Source: an uncultured Acidobacteriota bacterium
GTDB taxonomy: Bacteria > Acidobacteriota > Blastocatellia > Pyrinomonadales > Pyrinomonadaceae
Direction of reading: 5' to 3'
DNA: 64,000 nt
NCBI GenBank assembly: GCA_902826795.1
Contig: CADEGD010000006.1
Coordinates: forward strand, 1 to 64,000
Of this stretch, positions 7,701-16,538 are shown piece after piece. The position numbers and the translations under genes were made by a program. The notes below the pieces were generated by a model. That model was given only the letters and a program-made list of their open reading frames with translations, was not told the DNA's origin and made no database searches. Position 1 is the stretch's first letter, and each line of letters starts with the position of its first letter.

Positions 7701-9637
7701 AAATTCACCTCCGACACCTCGACTTATTAACCAAACTATCGCTGGAAAGGATAGATTTTTCGAGCGGAATTACATACATCCATGGCCCGATCGGTAAGGG
7801 AAAATCAACGGTTGCGCGTCTAGTTGATTATTGTCTTGGGGGTGGTTTAGAGCGCACGCCTGCTCTTCAAAGTGAATTTATATCATGTACCTTGTCGATT
7901 GTCCTTGGAGTTCACAACTGTTTGATTGAGCGAGGGGCCGAAGACACGCAGAACGTAAGGGTAACCTGGAGCGGGCCCGACGAGCAGACAGGATCAGTCA
8001 ATGCTCCCCTCGCAGCTCAAAATTCCTCGGTCTTAGAAGATGCGGAAGTGTTTAATCTTAGCGATTTGATCTTCCATTTTTGTGGCATTGCGCCGATCAA
8101 GGTAAGAAAGCAGAACCGTGACCCTGATTCGCAATTAGTTAGACTAAGTTTCCGCGATCTGTGGTGGTACTGTTATCTCGAACAAACCCACCTAGACTCA
8201 TCATTCTTCAGGTTGGAGGACCCGTTTCGCGGAAGAAAAAGCCAGGACGCCATGCGTTTTTTTACGGGACTCCATTCCGAGCGTATGAGCGAACTTGAGG
8301 AGGATCTAATTAGAACCCGCGACGCCCAGCGCTCGAAACGCGAAACCGTCGATCAGATCCGTGCATTCATGAACCGATTTGAATTCGATTCTGAAACGGA
8401 TCTTAATATTCAGCTTGAAGAAGTTAAGTCACAGTTAGACAATGCGGATGAACATCTTTCTTCCCTCGAAGACGTACGAAGCTCTCAGATTCATCCAAGT
8501 GACACTCTAAGGGAAAAACTCCGGCATCTGAGCCAAGAAATCGAAGACATCCAACAGGCAATTGCGGATTCAGGGGAATCGATACTTGAGGACAGAGCGC
8601 TCAGAGCCGAGTTCATAACGGCAAAGACTAAGTCTGAACGTGCCGAGGCCGCCACCAATATCCTCGAAGATGTTATTTATCACCGTTGTCCGGAGTGCGG
8701 AATAGACTTGCACGATCGTGAAGCATCCTCCGAAGTCTGCAGACTCTGCACTAGTTCACTACTCCGACATGAGGAACCCGAGCCTTTGCAGCTAGAGCTT
8801 TTGCGTCGCGATCTTAACGAAAGGATTGACCAAATTACCGACTCGATAGACCGGAAGCTGCGGGCTCAGAAGAAACTACGAAAATCTCTCGAACAATCTC
8901 AGGATCAGAAACTTCAGCTCGATAGGCAGCTTGAGCTGGAATTGGCCCGGTACGATTCCGCTTTCATCGAGTCAATCAGGACGGCTGAGCGCAATGTTGC
9001 CACCTTGAGGGAAAGACTAAATTCTCTCCGCCGCCTTCGTCTTATGCCGGAGGCGATTCGCAGTCTGGAGGAGGAGGCTGGCTCGCTACAAGGGCACATT
9101 GACGTTTTGAGATCATTGCTACTTGAAGAAAGGGAACGCCTACAAACCGCTGACCAAAAGATCGCTGCCATTGCGTCGGAGTTCAAACGGATTCTGCTGG
9201 CAATTTCCTTTCCCGGATTCTGGCCGGAAGATGAAGTTTGGATCGATCCAAGGAACTGGCGCCCAACGGTATTTCATGAGAATCAGGAATGGTCATTCTG
9301 GGAAACAGGAAGCGGAGGAAAGAAAACCCTTTTCAATGTTTGCTATGCTCTCGCGGTGCACTCGGCGGCTCTAGAGTTCGACATGCCCGTGCCAACAGTT
9401 TTGATCATTGACAGTCCAACGAAGAACATAAGTGATGATGAGAACCCGGAGTTGGTACAAGCTCTGTATCGCGAAATCTTTCAGCTTTCTCAGCGTCAAA
9501 CGGATGCCCGTACACAGCTTCTGTTGATCGACTCGGACTTTGTGGCACCTAGTATTCCCTTAGAAGGATTCTCAGAAAGGAGAATGGCCGGAGAGGCCGA
9601 CGCCCCTAGCTTAATTTCTTATTACACGGGTCCGTGA
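7697..9637 (+). CDS. SMC/DUF3732-like ATPase with zinc hook (LmuB-like)
   Basis: The 646-residue protein has an N-terminal Walker A motif G30-PIGKGKS-T38, two long coiled-coil arms (about 190-325 and 355-495) and a zinc ribbon between them (C331-x2-C334 ... C348-x2-C351). It ends with a signature-like TGSGGKK (537-543) and Walker B VLIIDSP (568-574). This is the Rad50/SMC architecture with the DUF3732-type head. In Lamassu and ABC-3C systems such a protein recognises DNA ends or plasmid/phage structures and controls the nuclease. The start overlaps the upstream stop. All key ATPase motifs look intact, so the system should be active. Confidence 0.8.
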   Translation: MKIHLRHLDLLTKLSLERIDFSSGITYIHGPIGKGKSTVARLVDYCLGGGLERTPALQSEFISCTLSIVLGVHNCLIERGAEDTQNVRVTWSGPDEQTGSVNAPLAAQNSSVLEDAEVFNLSDLIFHFCGIAPIKVRKQNRDPDSQLVRLSFRDLWWYCYLEQTHLDSSFFRLEDPFRGRKSQDAMRFFTGLHSERMSELEEDLIRTRDAQRSKRETVDQIRAFMNRFEFDSETDLNIQLEEVKSQLDNADEHLSSLEDVRSSQIHPSDTLREKLRHLSQEIEDIQQAIADSGESILEDRALRAEFITAKTKSERAEAATNILEDVIYHRCPECGIDLHDREASSEVCRLCTSSLLRHEEPEPLQLELLRRDLNERIDQITDSIDRKLRAQKKLRKSLEQSQDQKLQLDRQLELELARYDSAFIESIRTAERNVATLRERLNSLRRLRLMPEAIRSLEEEAGSLQGHIDVLRSLLLEERERLQTADQKIAAIASEFKRILLAISFPGFWPEDEVWIDPRNWRPTVFHENQEWSFWETGSGGKKTLFNVCYALAVHSAALEFDMPVPTVLIIDSPTKNISDDENPELVQALYREIFQLSQRQTDARTQLLLIDSDFVAPSIPLEGFSERRMAGEADAPSLISYYTGP

Positions 9638-9782
9638 TTTTGGTTTGACTTGAGGTGCAGTATTCAGGGGCAGGGGCTGGTTGGACGAAGCCTTCGGAGA
9701 TTCAAACGAGCTTGTGCGGGAGCCCGGGAGAAAACTGCAGAAGAGAACAACGCCCTTAGGGGTTAGCGTCTAAATTCGGTTT

Positions 9783-9889
9783 GGAACCGCCCGTGGTAAC
9801 GGGTTGGCTGGCGAAGCCGACTGGCAACTCATGATCGAGAAACCAAAACCGTACTTGCCGTTAGCCCACCGCTTACCAGCGGCGGTTCC
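9783..9889. repeat. 107-bp inverted-repeat element bounded by GGAACCGCC
   Basis: GGAACCGCC (9783-9791) and its complement GGCGGTTCC (9881-9889) bound the element. Next to them lie GTGGTAACGGGTTGGCT and, inverted, AGCCCACCGCTTACCAGC, so the arms extend imperfectly inward. The layout is that of a non-autonomous palindromic repeat. Confidence 0.6.
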
Positions 9890-9981
9890 ATGTTACGTGT
9901 CAAAAGTCTAGCTAATGTATGCACACGGGCATACTAATTCGAACCTGATATTATTGCCGCCGCCACCGCTTGTCAATCACA

Positions 9982-10060
9982 CGGTCGCGGAGCGACCATC
10001 TTCGACACCCTACCGTGGGTTGAAACCCACGGCTAAACTCTGATGGTCGCTCCGCGACCG
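9982..10060. repeat. 79-bp nested palindrome (CGGTCGCGGAGCGACCATC arms)
   Basis: A perfect 19-bp inverted repeat (9982-10000 with 10042-10060) encloses a second perfect palindrome, CCGTGGGTT-GA-AACCCACGG (10013-10032). The inner core recurs twice in the next element. Two palindromes nested in this way resemble REP/BIME-type elements mobilised by RAYT transposases, but no transposase gene is in this window. Confidence 0.7.
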
Positions 10061-10181
10061 TAAATCGCCGGACAACAAACTTCCTCACGGCCTTACGGTA
10101 ATATTCTTGCCGACGATCCGTTCTTCGCCACAGAACAAATTCTCTCCCCGACGATCCTTTTCTTCGCCGCGATAGCGGCAG

Positions 10182-10325
10182 CATGAATTTAGCCGTGGGT
10201 TTCAACCCACGGAACATCGAACATAAACCCCGCGTCGGGTACCGACGCGATGATTCAACCGTCGCAACGCGACGGAATTGCCTTTCACACCTTACCGGGG
10301 GTTGAAACCCACGGCTAAATTCATC
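10182..10325. repeat. Two copies of the CCGTGGGTT palindrome in inverted orientation
   Basis: The copy at 10193-10212 reads CCGTGGGTT-TC-AACCCACGG and is preceded by ATGAATTTAG. The copy near 10295-10325 reads CCGGGGGTT-GA-AACCCACGG and is followed by CTAAATTCAT, so the two units face each other. They share the core of the element at 9982-10060. Confidence 0.65.
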
Positions 10326-10558
10326 AGGCCGCCACGCGGCAAAGGCCGCCGCACCAAATCGTGCATTGACACGATGTGTCATGTATGGCATGATGGCCGA
10401 CTCGGCGAGGTTGGCTTCGCCGTTGCTCTTTGATAATTCGAATAGAAGAGTCTCAGTGAGACTGCCTGAGGTGGGACTTTAACGCAGAACCCGTAAGTTC
10501 TAGATCTTGTTCCGAATGGAACAAAATGACCCTCGCGAAATGGAGCGGAACAAACAAC

Positions 10559-11323
10559 TTACGCCTGGTTTTCGAAGAGTTCGAGAAAGCGTTCGCGGTA
10601 GTTGCGGCTCAGGGCGAGCTCGGTTCCGTCGCGGAGGATGACGGCGTAATCGCCGGAGAACATCGGGTGGAGTTCTTTGATGCGGTCGATGTGGACGACG
10701 GTCGAGCGGTGGATCCGCAGAAACTTGTCCGGGTCGAGCTTGCCCTCGATGCCGTTCATCGTCTCGCGGATCATGTGAGTCTCGCGGCCGACGTGGAGCT
10801 TGACGTAATTGCCCGCCGCCTCGATCCAGTCGATCTCGTCGACACGCAGGAAGAACACGCGGCCCGTCGTCTTCACCACCAGCCGTTCGAGATACTTTTT
10901 CTCGTGCTTGAGATCGGCGATCAGCGTGATCAGGCGTTCGTCGATGTTGCCCATCCGGCGGCTTTCGATCGATTCGCGTGCACGCGATACGGCCCGGTGG
11001 ATCCGCTCGCGAGTGAAGGGCTTCAGCAGATAGTCGAGCGCGTGAACGTCAAACGCCTGCAACGCGTATTGGTCGTAGGCCGTGACGAAAACGATCGCCG
11101 GCATCTTGCCGTTGAGTTGTTTGACAACGTCGAACCCGGTCTGCTCCGGCATCTGGATGTCGAGGAATACGAGGTCGGGCGAATCCCGCTTGATCACCGC
11201 GATCGCGTCGGTACCGTTGCCGCACTCGCCGATGATCTCGATCTCGCCCTCGTCGCGCAGGAACCGCTTGATCCGCTCGCGGGCCAGTGGTTCGTCATCA
11301 ACGATGAGTGTTCGCAACTTCAT
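10559..11323 (-). CDS. LytTR-family response regulator
   Basis: The 254-residue protein has an N-terminal receiver domain with the acidic pair D9-D10 and the phospho-acceptor D55 in LVFLDIQMP, and a C-terminal LytTR DNA-binding domain (about 150-250, with FLRIHRSTVVH and the closing ALSRNYRERF). It is the AlgR/LytR type. It follows its cognate histidine kinase by 78 bp on the same strand, with a CCACAGAG-type hairpin in between. Such pairs often control cell-surface or exopolysaccharide genes; the target here is unknown. Confidence 0.92.
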   Translation of the reverse strand: MKLRTLIVDDEPLARERIKRFLRDEGEIEIIGECGNGTDAIAVIKRDSPDLVFLDIQMPEQTGFDVVKQLNGKMPAIVFVTAYDQYALQAFDVHALDYLLKPFTRERIHRAVSRARESIESRRMGNIDERLITLIADLKHEKKYLERLVVKTTGRVFFLRVDEIDWIEAAGNYVKLHVGRETHMIRETMNGIEGKLDPDKFLRIHRSTVVHIDRIKELHPMFSGDYAVILRDGTELALSRNYRERFLELFENQA

Positions 11324-11341
11324 CTTGTTCGTCTGCTTCCT

Positions 11342-11377
11342 CTTGTTCCGTGGTTAAAAAAAGAACCACAGAGCAAG
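11342..11377. repeat. Inverted pair of CCACAGAG-type repeats
   Basis: CTTGTTCCGTGGTT (11342-11355) and AACCACAGAGCAAG (11364-11377) form a 14-bp inverted pair with two mismatches and an 8-base loop. The right arm with its extension AAGATGAAC is nearly identical to 18843-18862. It sits between the kinase and regulator genes and would form a hairpin in their shared transcript. Confidence 0.7.
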
Positions 11378-11401
11378 ATGAACAGGAAAAAAGGACGTGA
11401 A

Positions 11402-12547
11402 CTAGTCCTCGATTACCCTCGGCTCGTTCCGATATTCGCGATATGGAATGTCGAGCCGCACGTTCAACCCGTGGGCTTCCTCGGGCTCAAGCTCGAACTT
11501 GTGGCCGTTGCCGTACAGGTGCTTCAGCCGCCGCCGAGTGTTCGAAAGGCCGACACCCTCGGTAAATGCCTTCACCCCGCCGGAGTTAACACCGACGCCG
11601 TCGTCGCTGACCGAAAGATGAAGATGACCGTTCTTCCGCCACGCTTCGATGTTGATCTTTCCGCCCTCGGCCCGCGGCGAAATGCCATGCTTGATCGCGT
11701 TTTCGACCAGCGGCTGCAAGATCATGTTAGGCACACTCGCGTCCAGCGTGTCGGGCCCGATGTCCATCTTCACCTCGAGGCGATCATGGAAGCGAGTCTG
11801 TTCGATCTCGAGATATTTACGCAGGAACTCGAGCTCTTGTTTAAGCGGAATTTCCTGCACCTCGAGATTCTCGAAAGACATCCGCAGCAGGTCGGAGAGA
11901 TCGGTAAGCATTCGGTCAGCCGTGTCGGGGTCGCGATGAACGAGTTCCGATATCGCGTTGAGCGTGTTGAAAAGAAAATGCGGATGAAGCTGCATCTTCA
12001 AAACCTGCAGCCTCGATTGGGCAAGCCTCGCCTCAAGCTGCGATGTCTGCAGTTCGCGTGCACGATATTTGCGGTAATAAAGAATGGCTTGATGGATCGC
12101 CACCACGCCCCAATATATAGCTATCGAAAAATGAAAGTTGACGAAGAAGAGTATCTTGTAAGTTTCCCAGTACGACGTCAGGTTAAACCGCGAAAGGTAG
12201 CCAAGCTTTGGCAGAACGTAAGCATCGATCGTCAAGATCGCGAGCGAAACCGCAATGCTTGCAACGATGTGGATCGGCACCGATGCCTTCCACTGGTTGT
12301 CGTCAAACGGAAATCGCTTGCTCAGCCAGAAGATAAGCGGGCTTACGATGAACCAGGCGTATCCCGAAGCAAGTTGCCACGACAGGATCCGCCAAAACGA
12401 GATCGGATTCTCGGAAAGTTGATTTTGAAGCGCGAACTGGCTCGCAAAAAAGAGCCCGAATAGGGTCCAGACGGCAAAGATTATCAGCCATCTCGCTACC
12501 GGACCTCTGCTCGCAACTGTAGATGCCATCGGTTTGTTTTCTATCAC
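11402..12547 (-). CDS. LytS/YehU-type sensor histidine kinase
   Basis: The 381-residue protein has four hydrophobic segments in its first 170 residues, a short coiled coil, then the His_kinase domain (PF06580) with PHFLFNTLNAISEL carrying the phospho-accepting histidine, and a C-terminal ATPase domain with VENAIKHGISP and SDDGVGV. No separate sensor domain is visible, so the membrane part may do the sensing. It is divergent from the HerA gene with a 34-bp gap and is followed by its response regulator. Confidence 0.92.
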   Translation of the reverse strand: MIENKPMASTVASRGPVARWLIIFAVWTLFGLFFASQFALQNQLSENPISFWRILSWQLASGYAWFIVSPLIFWLSKRFPFDDNQWKASVPIHIVASIAVSLAILTIDAYVLPKLGYLSRFNLTSYWETYKILFFVNFHFSIAIYWGVVAIHQAILYYRKYRARELQTSQLEARLAQSRLQVLKMQLHPHFLFNTLNAISELVHRDPDTADRMLTDLSDLLRMSFENLEVQEIPLKQELEFLRKYLEIEQTRFHDRLEVKMDIGPDTLDASVPNMILQPLVENAIKHGISPRAEGGKINIEAWRKNGHLHLSVSDDGVGVNSGGVKAFTEGVGLSNTRRRLKHLYGNGHKFELEPEEAHGLNVRLDIPYREYRNEPRVIED

Positions 12548-12581
12548 CCGGCGATGTTAACACCAATCTACTTGTGACGAA

Positions 12582-14327
12582 ATGAATATATCCACTGACG
12601 AAACGACTGCCGATTCACCCGATGTTATAATCCGCGAGATGTCAGATTTTCTCGCAGGAACCGTAAAAGGCCCGGGCAAAGAACCGCACGATTTTCAGTT
12701 CATTACGCGCGATAACGAGCACGTGCGGATCGGCGAGTTCGTCTATTATTCGGCGGATGTCGCCGGCGAATCTCGCAAGATCATCGGCACGGTGAAGGAA
12801 CGCCGTCTTGCCCGAAGCCTGCCCGATTCGTTCCTGGCCGATCCCCTTACGCCGCCTTCGACCGTCGCGTCGATGATCGGCATCGAAGGCGACACCGAGA
12901 TCTACGAGATCACTGTGTCGGCGATCGGATACTTCAGCCGCAAGCTCGGCAGTTTCGTAAATCCTCGCATCCCACCGCAATCCGGCGACGGTGTGTTTCT
13001 CGCCTCGAGCGAAACGCTCGGCGAAATGCTCAGCCCGCGGACAAGCGGAGCTACGGGTTCGGCACACATTGGCAGCCTGCTGACACGCGACGCTGGGGAA
13101 GTTCCGATCGTATTGTCGGTCCGCGATGTCGTCTCGACCCACCTCGCGATCCTCGCATCAACCGGTTCCGGGAAATCGTACACAGCGGGCGTCTTTATCG
13201 AAGAGTTGATGCAGCAATACAACCGAGCGGCCGTTTTGATCGTCGACCCGCACGGTGAGTATCACACGCTCTCGACCATCCAGGGCGATTCGCAGTTCGC
13301 GGGCAATGACGGATATCAGCCCGAGGTTAAGATCTTCACGCCCGACAAGATCAAGGTCCGCTTCTCAACGCTGACCGAAGCCGACATCAAATATCTACTG
13401 CCGGAAGGAACGTCGGACAAGATGCTGCATTATCTCGGCCAGGCATTTCGCAGCTTGCAAGACCGGCTCAAAGCCGAAGGCCGACGCGATTATCTCTACA
13501 ACTATTTCGACCTTCGCGAAGAAGTTCAGCGGCAGCAGTACGGTAAGGAAAACGAGGCAGGCGACGGCGGAAACGTGTCGTCGATACAAGGATTGCTGTG
13601 GCGCTTAGATTCGCGATTCGACCGAGATACCGGCATCTTCCACGCCCACGATCATCTCCAATTGCAGGAACTTTATCGCCCAGGGCGGGTCACGATCCTT
13701 CAGCTATCCGACATCGAACAGCACGAACAGCAGGTGATCGTCGGCACGCTGCTACGCCGCATCAACAAGGCCCGGATGATGACGACCCGAGAGGAAGCGA
13801 CCAGCGGCGAGAATTTTCTCGACTATCCGGTATTCACATTACTTGAAGAAGCTCACCGCTTCGCTCCGGCGGGAGCCAGCGTCGTCTCGACTCATGTGCT
13901 CCGCCAGATTCTAAGCGAAGGACGCAAGTTCGGCGTCGGCATCGGGCTGATCACGCAGCGTCCGGGCAAGCTCGATCAAGACGTGCTCTCGCAGTGCATG
14001 ACGCAGATAATTATGCGGATCGTGAACCCGATCGATCAGCAGACGGTCGCTCAATCGGTCGAAGGAGCCGGCCGCGAGATGCTACGCGAGCTTCCCGCTC
14101 TCACGAAAGGCCAGGCGATCATCTGCGGCGTCGGGGTGAACACTCCCGTGATGTGCCGCATCCGGCCACGCCTGACCGAACACGGCGGCGAAACCTTCGA
14201 CGCTCCCGCCGAGTGGATGAAATGGCACTCGTCGGGCGAGTCAGCGAAGCGAACCCAGGACGAGTCTCCTTATCTGAAGCCCGCTTCAGACAAAAAGCCT
14301 GAGAAGATCGGCAATGTCCGCATCTAA
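12582..14327 (+). CDS. herA: HerA-like ATP-dependent DNA translocase
   Basis: The 581-residue protein has an N-terminal HAS-barrel-like region, then the DUF87/HerA ATPase core with Walker A STGSGKSYT at about residue 193, DPHGEYHTL after it, Walker B near FTLLEEAHRFAP and a C-terminal arginine-rich motif. HerA forms hexamers that move along double-stranded DNA, usually with the nuclease NurA in end resection, and also serves in several defence systems. No nurA follows; the next gene, 6 bp on, encodes a KTSC protein. A Cap4-like nuclease lies 5 kb away but is not in the same operon. Confidence 0.88.
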   Translation: MNISTDETTADSPDVIIREMSDFLAGTVKGPGKEPHDFQFITRDNEHVRIGEFVYYSADVAGESRKIIGTVKERRLARSLPDSFLADPLTPPSTVASMIGIEGDTEIYEITVSAIGYFSRKLGSFVNPRIPPQSGDGVFLASSETLGEMLSPRTSGATGSAHIGSLLTRDAGEVPIVLSVRDVVSTHLAILASTGSGKSYTAGVFIEELMQQYNRAAVLIVDPHGEYHTLSTIQGDSQFAGNDGYQPEVKIFTPDKIKVRFSTLTEADIKYLLPEGTSDKMLHYLGQAFRSLQDRLKAEGRRDYLYNYFDLREEVQRQQYGKENEAGDGGNVSSIQGLLWRLDSRFDRDTGIFHAHDHLQLQELYRPGRVTILQLSDIEQHEQQVIVGTLLRRINKARMMTTREEATSGENFLDYPVFTLLEEAHRFAPAGASVVSTHVLRQILSEGRKFGVGIGLITQRPGKLDQDVLSQCMTQIIMRIVNPIDQQTVAQSVEGAGREMLRELPALTKGQAIICGVGVNTPVMCRIRPRLTEHGGETFDAPAEWMKWHSSGESAKRTQDESPYLKPASDKKPEKIGNVRI

Positions 14328-14333
14328 TTCGTC

Positions 14334-14546
14334 ATGACTAGGCAACGCGTATCATCAACAAGCGTAAAGTCGGTCGGGTATGACGCCGGCAACCGTATCC
14401 TTGAGATCGAGTTGAAGAATGGAGGGATATATCAATACTTTCAAGTTCCGGCCGAGGAGCACAAGTCGCTTATCGACGCTGAATCGGTTGGCCGGTACTA
14501 CGCGAAGGTCGTAAAGCCGTTATACAGATTTAGGCGGATCAAATAA
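14334..14546 (+). CDS. KTSC-domain protein
   Basis: The 70-residue product is almost entirely a KTSC domain: SSTSVKSVGYD at the start, the sheet LEIELKNGGIYQYFQVP, and a closing YYAKVVKPLYRFRRI. The fold is small and probably binds nucleic acid or a protein partner; the family name comes from lysyl-tRNA synthetase fusions. It follows the HerA gene by 6 bp and probably shares its transcript. Confidence 0.8.
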   Translation: MTRQRVSSTSVKSVGYDAGNRILEIELKNGGIYQYFQVPAEEHKSLIDAESVGRYYAKVVKPLYRFRRIK

Positions 14547-14570
14547 ATGTTTTGTAATGTGTTCAATTGT

Positions 14571-16538
14571 CTAGCGTTGGCCGTTCAAATCCTTCCTTAC
14601 GAGCAGGACAAGATCGACGCCGGACCGCAAGTGATAAGTGCCGTAGGTACTGTAGTTCGCCGAGTATCGACGGACCATTTCAGCGTCTTGCTCTCCTTTT
14701 TTCGCCACGATCATCTCAGGCAGCGGCTTCGAATCAGTAAGGCGACCATGAAAGACAGCTTTCGGATAATCTCTCATGTACCAGACCATCGGCCAGTAGT
14801 CCGGCGACACCACGTCTATCGAGGCATCTTTGCCCTTGCCGCTCGATTCGGCAAAACGCTCGATGTCGCGGATCATGTCGAGAAATTCACGCGACGTGTG
14901 AGCGTAGACCATCGGCGCGTCTTCGTCGTCATATCGGACGAAGTTAAGGTCGTACGTCATATAAGCAAGCACGGCGAGCGATCCGGCGCCGAGGGCGAGT
15001 CCGATACCCTTAAGCAGATTGTTCTTAGATTCGAAAATCTCGCCGACCGCATATCCCGCAGCGATACACATCGGCAAAAGAAAACTGAGAGCGAGCCATG
15101 GCGTCTTATAAGGAATGATCGTGTATGCAAGAAACAACCCGACCGCCCACAATCCGGCAAACATGGCGAAGCGGTTTCGGCCCTTCATTACAGCGATTAC
15201 CGTTCCGACGAGCGAGACGATCATTATCGGCCCGTCGGATTCCAATCCCCACTCAACGTATGCCCAAATGCCGTTCTGTGTATGATCCTTGCTGCCCGTT
15301 TTCGTCCATATCTCGTAGGCCTCGAAAAAGCCTTTAACGCCGTCTGCATAGGTAAAGAAAGACGAAAAGAAAAGGACGATAATGTAAACAACGAGGGCAA
15401 GCACCGCGGCGATCGCCAGCGTCCTGTCCGGCCCCGATCCAACAGCTGTGCGAAAGGCCTTCAGAGAAAGCGTCGAATCGGTCTCCATCGGTTCGCCTCC
15501 CTTGTCCCAAGCGTAGATGAGGTATACCAATATGGCCGGTGCGGCAGCAATCAAAAGATAGAAGAGTGTCGTGAACGTTTCAGCCGTACCGGCCTTGGTC
15601 AGATCGAACATCCGCTTGCCGAAATCCTCCGCGATCTCGGGAAGACGGCTCGAGAGAACATAGGCGAACATCACCGATCCCGCAGCTGCGGCTCCGAGAA
15701 TTCTAGTCGGAAACTCGCGGCGATGTGCTTGCTCCCCGATCTTTTCTCGGGCCCAGACGCATACGCACGCGATCGCCATTGTACCCAGCGTGATGAACGA
15801 CGTTTCCTTAGTCGCAAACATCAGGGCGAAACAGGCAGCGGCGAGTAGCAAATAGATCGGACGACCACTTCGCCATTCGAGCAAAAGCTTAATGATGAAG
15901 AACGACAAGACTCCGGCAAATAAGAAAAGCGCTATCCGGAACGCCCAGAACGAAGCCGTTCCGTCTTCCGCAAATCTTAACGGCAGGTGCAGTGCCGGCG
16001 GCGAAAAACAAACTACTAGGATCAGCGCCATCCAGGCGATCGCTCCCGGCCCCGCCTTCTCGCGATCCATGAACATCAGCACCGCAAGCACAAAACCGAG
16101 CGCCAGAAACACGAAGAAGATCTCGTGGATAAAGTACCGCGAGATATAGACCATGCCAGGTGAGATCGCGAGGAACGCGGCGGACGCCAATGTCCCGACT
16201 TTGCCGATATACCGCCGTAAATAAAAGGCCAGAACTACTATCAAGACGCCCCAGATCGCCACGCTCCAACGTATCGGGATCGTCTCAAGCCCGAAGACTT
16301 CAGCGAACGCGAGCGAGATATAGTAGAGCGTCGGGCCGTGATAATTTGCGGGATCGTACTTGTAAACGCCGTCGCGAAACAGGTTCGTCAGGAACCATCC
16401 GTTAACGCCTTCGTCGTGATGAAACGGCTTGAGGCCCAGCCAGTAAAAGCGCAGAAATGTCGCGAGGGCCGTTACAAGCCCGCAGGGCAAAAGCCACATA
16501 ATCGGCGATCGTTCTCTATTCTGCGTTTCCTCAGCCAT
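14571..16538 (-). CDS. TIGR03663/Agl23-type membrane glycosyltransferase-like protein
   Basis: The 655-residue protein has about 12 membrane segments and the early luminal motif FHHDEGVNGW, which marks the TIGR03663 family (related to archaeal Agl23, near flippase genes) within the GT-C/GT39 superfamily. The acidic pair in the first external loop is the expected catalytic or metal site for lipid-linked sugar transfer. Its start codon directly abuts the stop of the upstream gene, so the two membrane proteins are surely co-translated and probably work together. Acceptor and sugar are unknown. Confidence 0.8.
   Translation of the reverse strand: MAEETQNRERSPIMWLLPCGLVTALATFLRFYWLGLKPFHHDEGVNGWFLTNLFRDGVYKYDPANYHGPTLYYISLAFAEVFGLETIPIRWSVAIWGVLIVVLAFYLRRYIGKVGTLASAAFLAISPGMVYISRYFIHEIFFVFLALGFVLAVLMFMDREKAGPGAIAWMALILVVCFSPPALHLPLRFAEDGTASFWAFRIALFLFAGVLSFFIIKLLLEWRSGRPIYLLLAAACFALMFATKETSFITLGTMAIACVCVWAREKIGEQAHRREFPTRILGAAAAGSVMFAYVLSSRLPEIAEDFGKRMFDLTKAGTAETFTTLFYLLIAAAPAILVYLIYAWDKGGEPMETDSTLSLKAFRTAVGSGPDRTLAIAAVLALVVYIIVLFFSSFFTYADGVKGFFEAYEIWTKTGSKDHTQNGIWAYVEWGLESDGPIMIVSLVGTVIAVMKGRNRFAMFAGLWAVGLFLAYTIIPYKTPWLALSFLLPMCIAAGYAVGEIFESKNNLLKGIGLALGAGSLAVLAYMTYDLNFVRYDDEDAPMVYAHTSREFLDMIRDIERFAESSGKGKDASIDVVSPDYWPMVWYMRDYPKAVFHGRLTDSKPLPEMIVAKKGEQDAEMVRRYSANYSTYGTYHLRSGVDLVLLVRKDLNGQR

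Larger units (their letters stand above)
9638..10558. other. 921-bp non-coding region rich in palindromic repeats
   Basis: No credible gene lies here. Open frames in it are translations of repeats. The individual repeat elements are listed separately (9783-9889, 9982-10060, 10182-10325). Other small hairpins are CGCGTCGG/CCGACGCG at 10231-10249 and TTGTTCC/GGAACAA at about 10507-10523. The region separates the defence operon from the two-component system, which are convergent. Confidence 0.7.

Noticed and set aside
9982-10325. Possible CRISPR array
   Set aside because: The repeats are palindromes in both orientations with irregular spacing and no unique spacers of even length; no cas genes are near.
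9951-10391. A 146-codon open frame on the minus strand
   Set aside because: It is made of translated palindromic repeats (GFQPPV / GFQPTV) and is not a gene.
10526-12463. A 645-codon open frame on the plus strand
   Set aside because: It is the antisense shadow of the response regulator and histidine kinase genes, whose domains are complete on the minus strand.
5917-14327. A single HerA-DUF4297 defence system
   Set aside because: The Cap4-like nuclease and HerA are in separate units 5 kb apart, with a two-component system and repeats between, and the nuclease has its own ATPase partner.
14547-15848. A 433-codon open frame on the plus strand
   Set aside because: It lies antisense to the Agl23-like gene and has a charged, unordered composition with no family signs.
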